Shown here: piece by piece, positions 62,760 through 64,000 of the stretch
How the letters are laid out: every line of letters begins with the position of its first letter
How positions within the stretch are numbered: position 1 is the stretch's first letter
NCBI RefSeq assembly: GCF_018614195.1
Contig: NZ_JAGGOT010000013.1
Span: forward strand, 310,339-374,338
Reading direction: 5' to 3'
DNA: 64,000 nucleotides
Source of the DNA: Streptomyces sp. ISL-43
GTDB taxonomy: Bacteria; Actinomycetota; Actinomycetes; Streptomycetales; Streptomycetaceae
The notes under the pieces: model-generated
The model's database searches: none
Told to the model about the DNA's origin: nothing
The model's input: only the letters and a program-made list of their open reading frames with translations
Made by a program: the position numbers and the translations under genes

Positions 62760-62846
62760 GGCGCCGAGGGGGGGGGCGACGCGGGAACCGCCCGGGACCC
62801 GCTCGGGACGGTCCCAGAGCCCATTCGGGGCCCTCGGGCGGGCCCC

Positions 62847-62859
62847 GCACAACGAATCG
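62847..62859. promoter_or_regulatory. GCGCAACGA motif, copy 3 (variant)
   Basis: GCACAACGAATCG, 31 bp (three turns) before copy 4, in the davA-like promoter region. Confidence 0.4.
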
Positions 62860-62877
62860 CCGCGTCGGCCCGGCAAT

Positions 62878-62896
62878 GCGCAACGAATCGATGCGC
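62878..62896. promoter_or_regulatory. GCGCAACGA dyad, copy 4 (best candidate operator)
   Basis: GCGCAACGAATCGATGCGC is a 19-bp dyad, imperfect at two symmetric pairs, 88 bp upstream of the amidase start. It extends copy 2 near the permease. Confidence 0.55.
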
Positions 62897-62899
62897 GGA

Positions 62900-62908
62900 G
62901 CGCAACGG
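62900..62908. promoter_or_regulatory. GCGCAACGG half-site, copy 5
   Basis: Half-site 22 bp (two turns) downstream of copy 4, upstream of the amidase gene. Confidence 0.35.
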
Positions 62909-62983
62909 TGACGGCTTGTCGCGGTCGAACGCGCGAACGTACCGTCTAAGGAACCCCACCCCTCCTGCCACAGAGGTACGCCC

Positions 62984-63784
62984 ATGCCCCCGCTGCGCAC
63001 CGCCCTCCTCCAGAGTTCCGGACGGCTCGGCGACACCGCCGACAACCTGAAGGCGCTCGACGAGGCAGCGGCACGTGCCGCACAGGCGCGGGCCGGGCTC
63101 CTCGTGACCTCGGAGATGTTCCTGACCGGCTACGCGCTGGAGATCGAGGACATCGCCCGGCTCGCCGAACCGGCCGACGGCATGTCCGCCCGCGCCATCG
63201 GCGAGATCGCCCGCCGCCACGGCGTGGCCGTGCTCTACGGCTACCCCGAGCGGGACGGCGAGGCCGTCTACAACGCGGCGCAGCTCATCGGCCCCGACGG
63301 GGACCGGCTGGCGAACTACCGCAAGACCCACCTCTTCGGCTGCTTCGAGCAGGACGCCTTCACCCCCGGCGACACCCCCGTGGTCCAGGCGGACCTGAAC
63401 GGTCTCCGCATCGGCATCATGATCTGCTACGACGTGGAGTTCCCCGAGAACGTACGGGCGCACGCGCTCGCCGGCACCGACCTCCTCCTGGTGCCGACCG
63501 CGCAGATGCACCCGTTCCAGTTCGTCGCCGAACAGCTCGTCCCCGTACGGGCCTTCGAGAACCAGATGTACATCGCGTACGTCAACCGCACCGGTCCCGA
63601 AGGCGAGTTCGAGTTCGTCGGACTGAGCTGCCTGGCGAGCCCCGACGGGGTCACCCGGACCCGGGCCGGCCGCGGCGAGGAGCTGGTGTTCGGCGAGGCC
63701 GACCCCGAGCTGCTGCGGGTCTCGCGCGAGACCAACCCCTACCTGCGCGACCGCCGTCCCGGTCTGTACGCCTCCCTCGTCTGA
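62984..63784 (+). CDS. Nitrilase-superfamily amidase, DavA-like (5-aminovaleramidase/4-guanidinobutyramidase type)
   Basis: 266 residues, the length of Pseudomonas DavA. Catalytic triad visible: Glu in LVTSEMFLTGY, Lys in NYRKTHLFG and Cys in GIMICYDVEFPEN. The whole chain follows DavA closely (LYGYPERDGEAVYNAAQLI, LVPTAQMHPF, VRAFENQMYIAYVNRTG). DavA hydrolyses 5-aminovaleramide, the product of lysine 2-monooxygenase; the Streptomyces arginine oxygenase route uses an equivalent 4-guanidinobutyramide hydrolase. A DavB-like gene follows after 68 bp. ATG 62984 with GAGG upstream. Confidence 0.85.
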   Translation: MPPLRTALLQSSGRLGDTADNLKALDEAAARAAQARAGLLVTSEMFLTGYALEIEDIARLAEPADGMSARAIGEIARRHGVAVLYGYPERDGEAVYNAAQLIGPDGDRLANYRKTHLFGCFEQDAFTPGDTPVVQADLNGLRIGIMICYDVEFPENVRAHALAGTDLLLVPTAQMHPFQFVAEQLVPVRAFENQMYIAYVNRTGPEGEFEFVGLSCLASPDGVTRTRAGRGEELVFGEADPELLRVSRETNPYLRDRRPGLYASLV

Positions 63785-63852
63785 CCGCGGCCGAGCCGCC
63801 GCCCCCCGCCTGCCCTTCCCCCCCTGCCCCACCCCGCTAGGAGTCGTACCCC

Positions 63853-64000
63853 ATGACGTCCACGGTGCCCACCACCGCCGTCCCGCACAGTGACGCCTCG
63901 CTGCCGATCACGATGTTCGGTCCGGACTTCCCCTACGCGTACGACGACTTCCTCGCCCACCCGGCGGGCCTCGGCCAGATACCGGCGACCGAGCACGGCA
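63853..64000 (+). CDS. Flavin monoamine oxidase, lysine/arginine 2-monooxygenase-like (DavB-type), 5-prime part only
   Basis: ATG at 63853 with AGGAG 9-13 bases upstream; 49 codons run off the window. The visible MTSTVPTTAVPHSDASLPIT is followed by MFGPDFPYAYDDFLAHPAGL and GQIPATEHG, which matches the N-terminus of L-lysine 2-monooxygenase (PITIFGPDFPFAFDDWLEHPAGLGSIPAERHG-like), just before the FAD-binding GAG motif. The enzyme oxidatively decarboxylates a basic amino acid to an amide. Adjacent DavA-like amidase supports this. Lysine, arginine or tryptophan as substrate cannot be decided. Confidence 0.75.
   Translation, partial: MTSTVPTTAVPHSDASLPITMFGPDFPYAYDDFLAHPAGLGQIPATEHG

Overview
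The window is a high-GC, densely packed chromosome segment from a Streptomyces or close relative. Evidence: GC-rich third codon positions, many GTG starts, a BldD protein with the complete c-di-GMP signature, the actinobacterial integration host factor sIHF, a WhiB-family regulator, and the gene order rpsD, alaS, mltG, aro genes, efp, nusB, bldD, pyr operon, sIHF, gmk, rpoZ, coaBC, metK, priA, fmt, rsmB, rpe, which is the conserved Streptomyces core block. I saw no tRNA, rRNA, CRISPR array, prophage or active insertion sequence.

Layout. 1-4600: start of an ABC ATPase, VKOR, rarA, a secreted HNH protein, an iron-box-preceded DUF2470 protein divergent from rpsD. 4600-7806: a STAND/TPR ATPase and two small envelope-type proteins leading into alaS. 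7806-16700: alaS-ruvX, then mltG-aroE and aroC-aroK-aroB. 16800-20520: an ATPase, an M24 peptidase homologue with altered metal ligands, efp-nusB and convergent bldD. 20780-30900: complete de novo UMP pathway pyrR-pyrB-pyrC-(PH-like protein)-carA-carB, then pyrD-pyrF, with a PyrR-binding-loop-like leader. 30900-31760: a non-coding stretch holding a decayed class 1B dihydroorotate dehydrogenase. 31760-42524: sIHF, gmk, rpoZ, coaBC, metK, priA, an HTH protein, fmt, rsmB, rpe.

42600-64000 is more accessory: a SorC regulator, a frameshifted secreted guanyl-RNase beside an intact barstar-like inhibitor, a truncated haemoglobin pair, a catalytically dead IS701-type transposase protein, guaB1 with an upstream reading frame, a LytS/LytTR two-component system around a sodium:solute symporter, a repeat lipoprotein, an LLM-SDR-SGNH hydrolase operon, and at the right end a cationic amino acid transporter, an AsnC regulator, a DavA-like amidase and the start of a DavB-like monooxygenase. 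The last four look like one oxygenase pathway for lysine or arginine, and a recurring GCGCAACGA-type dyad lies upstream of both of its transcription units. Gene relics (DHODH, luciferase-like monooxygenase, glutathionyl-hydroquinone-reductase-like) mark sites of gene loss.

All assignments come from reading motifs, lengths and context by eye; no database search was run.
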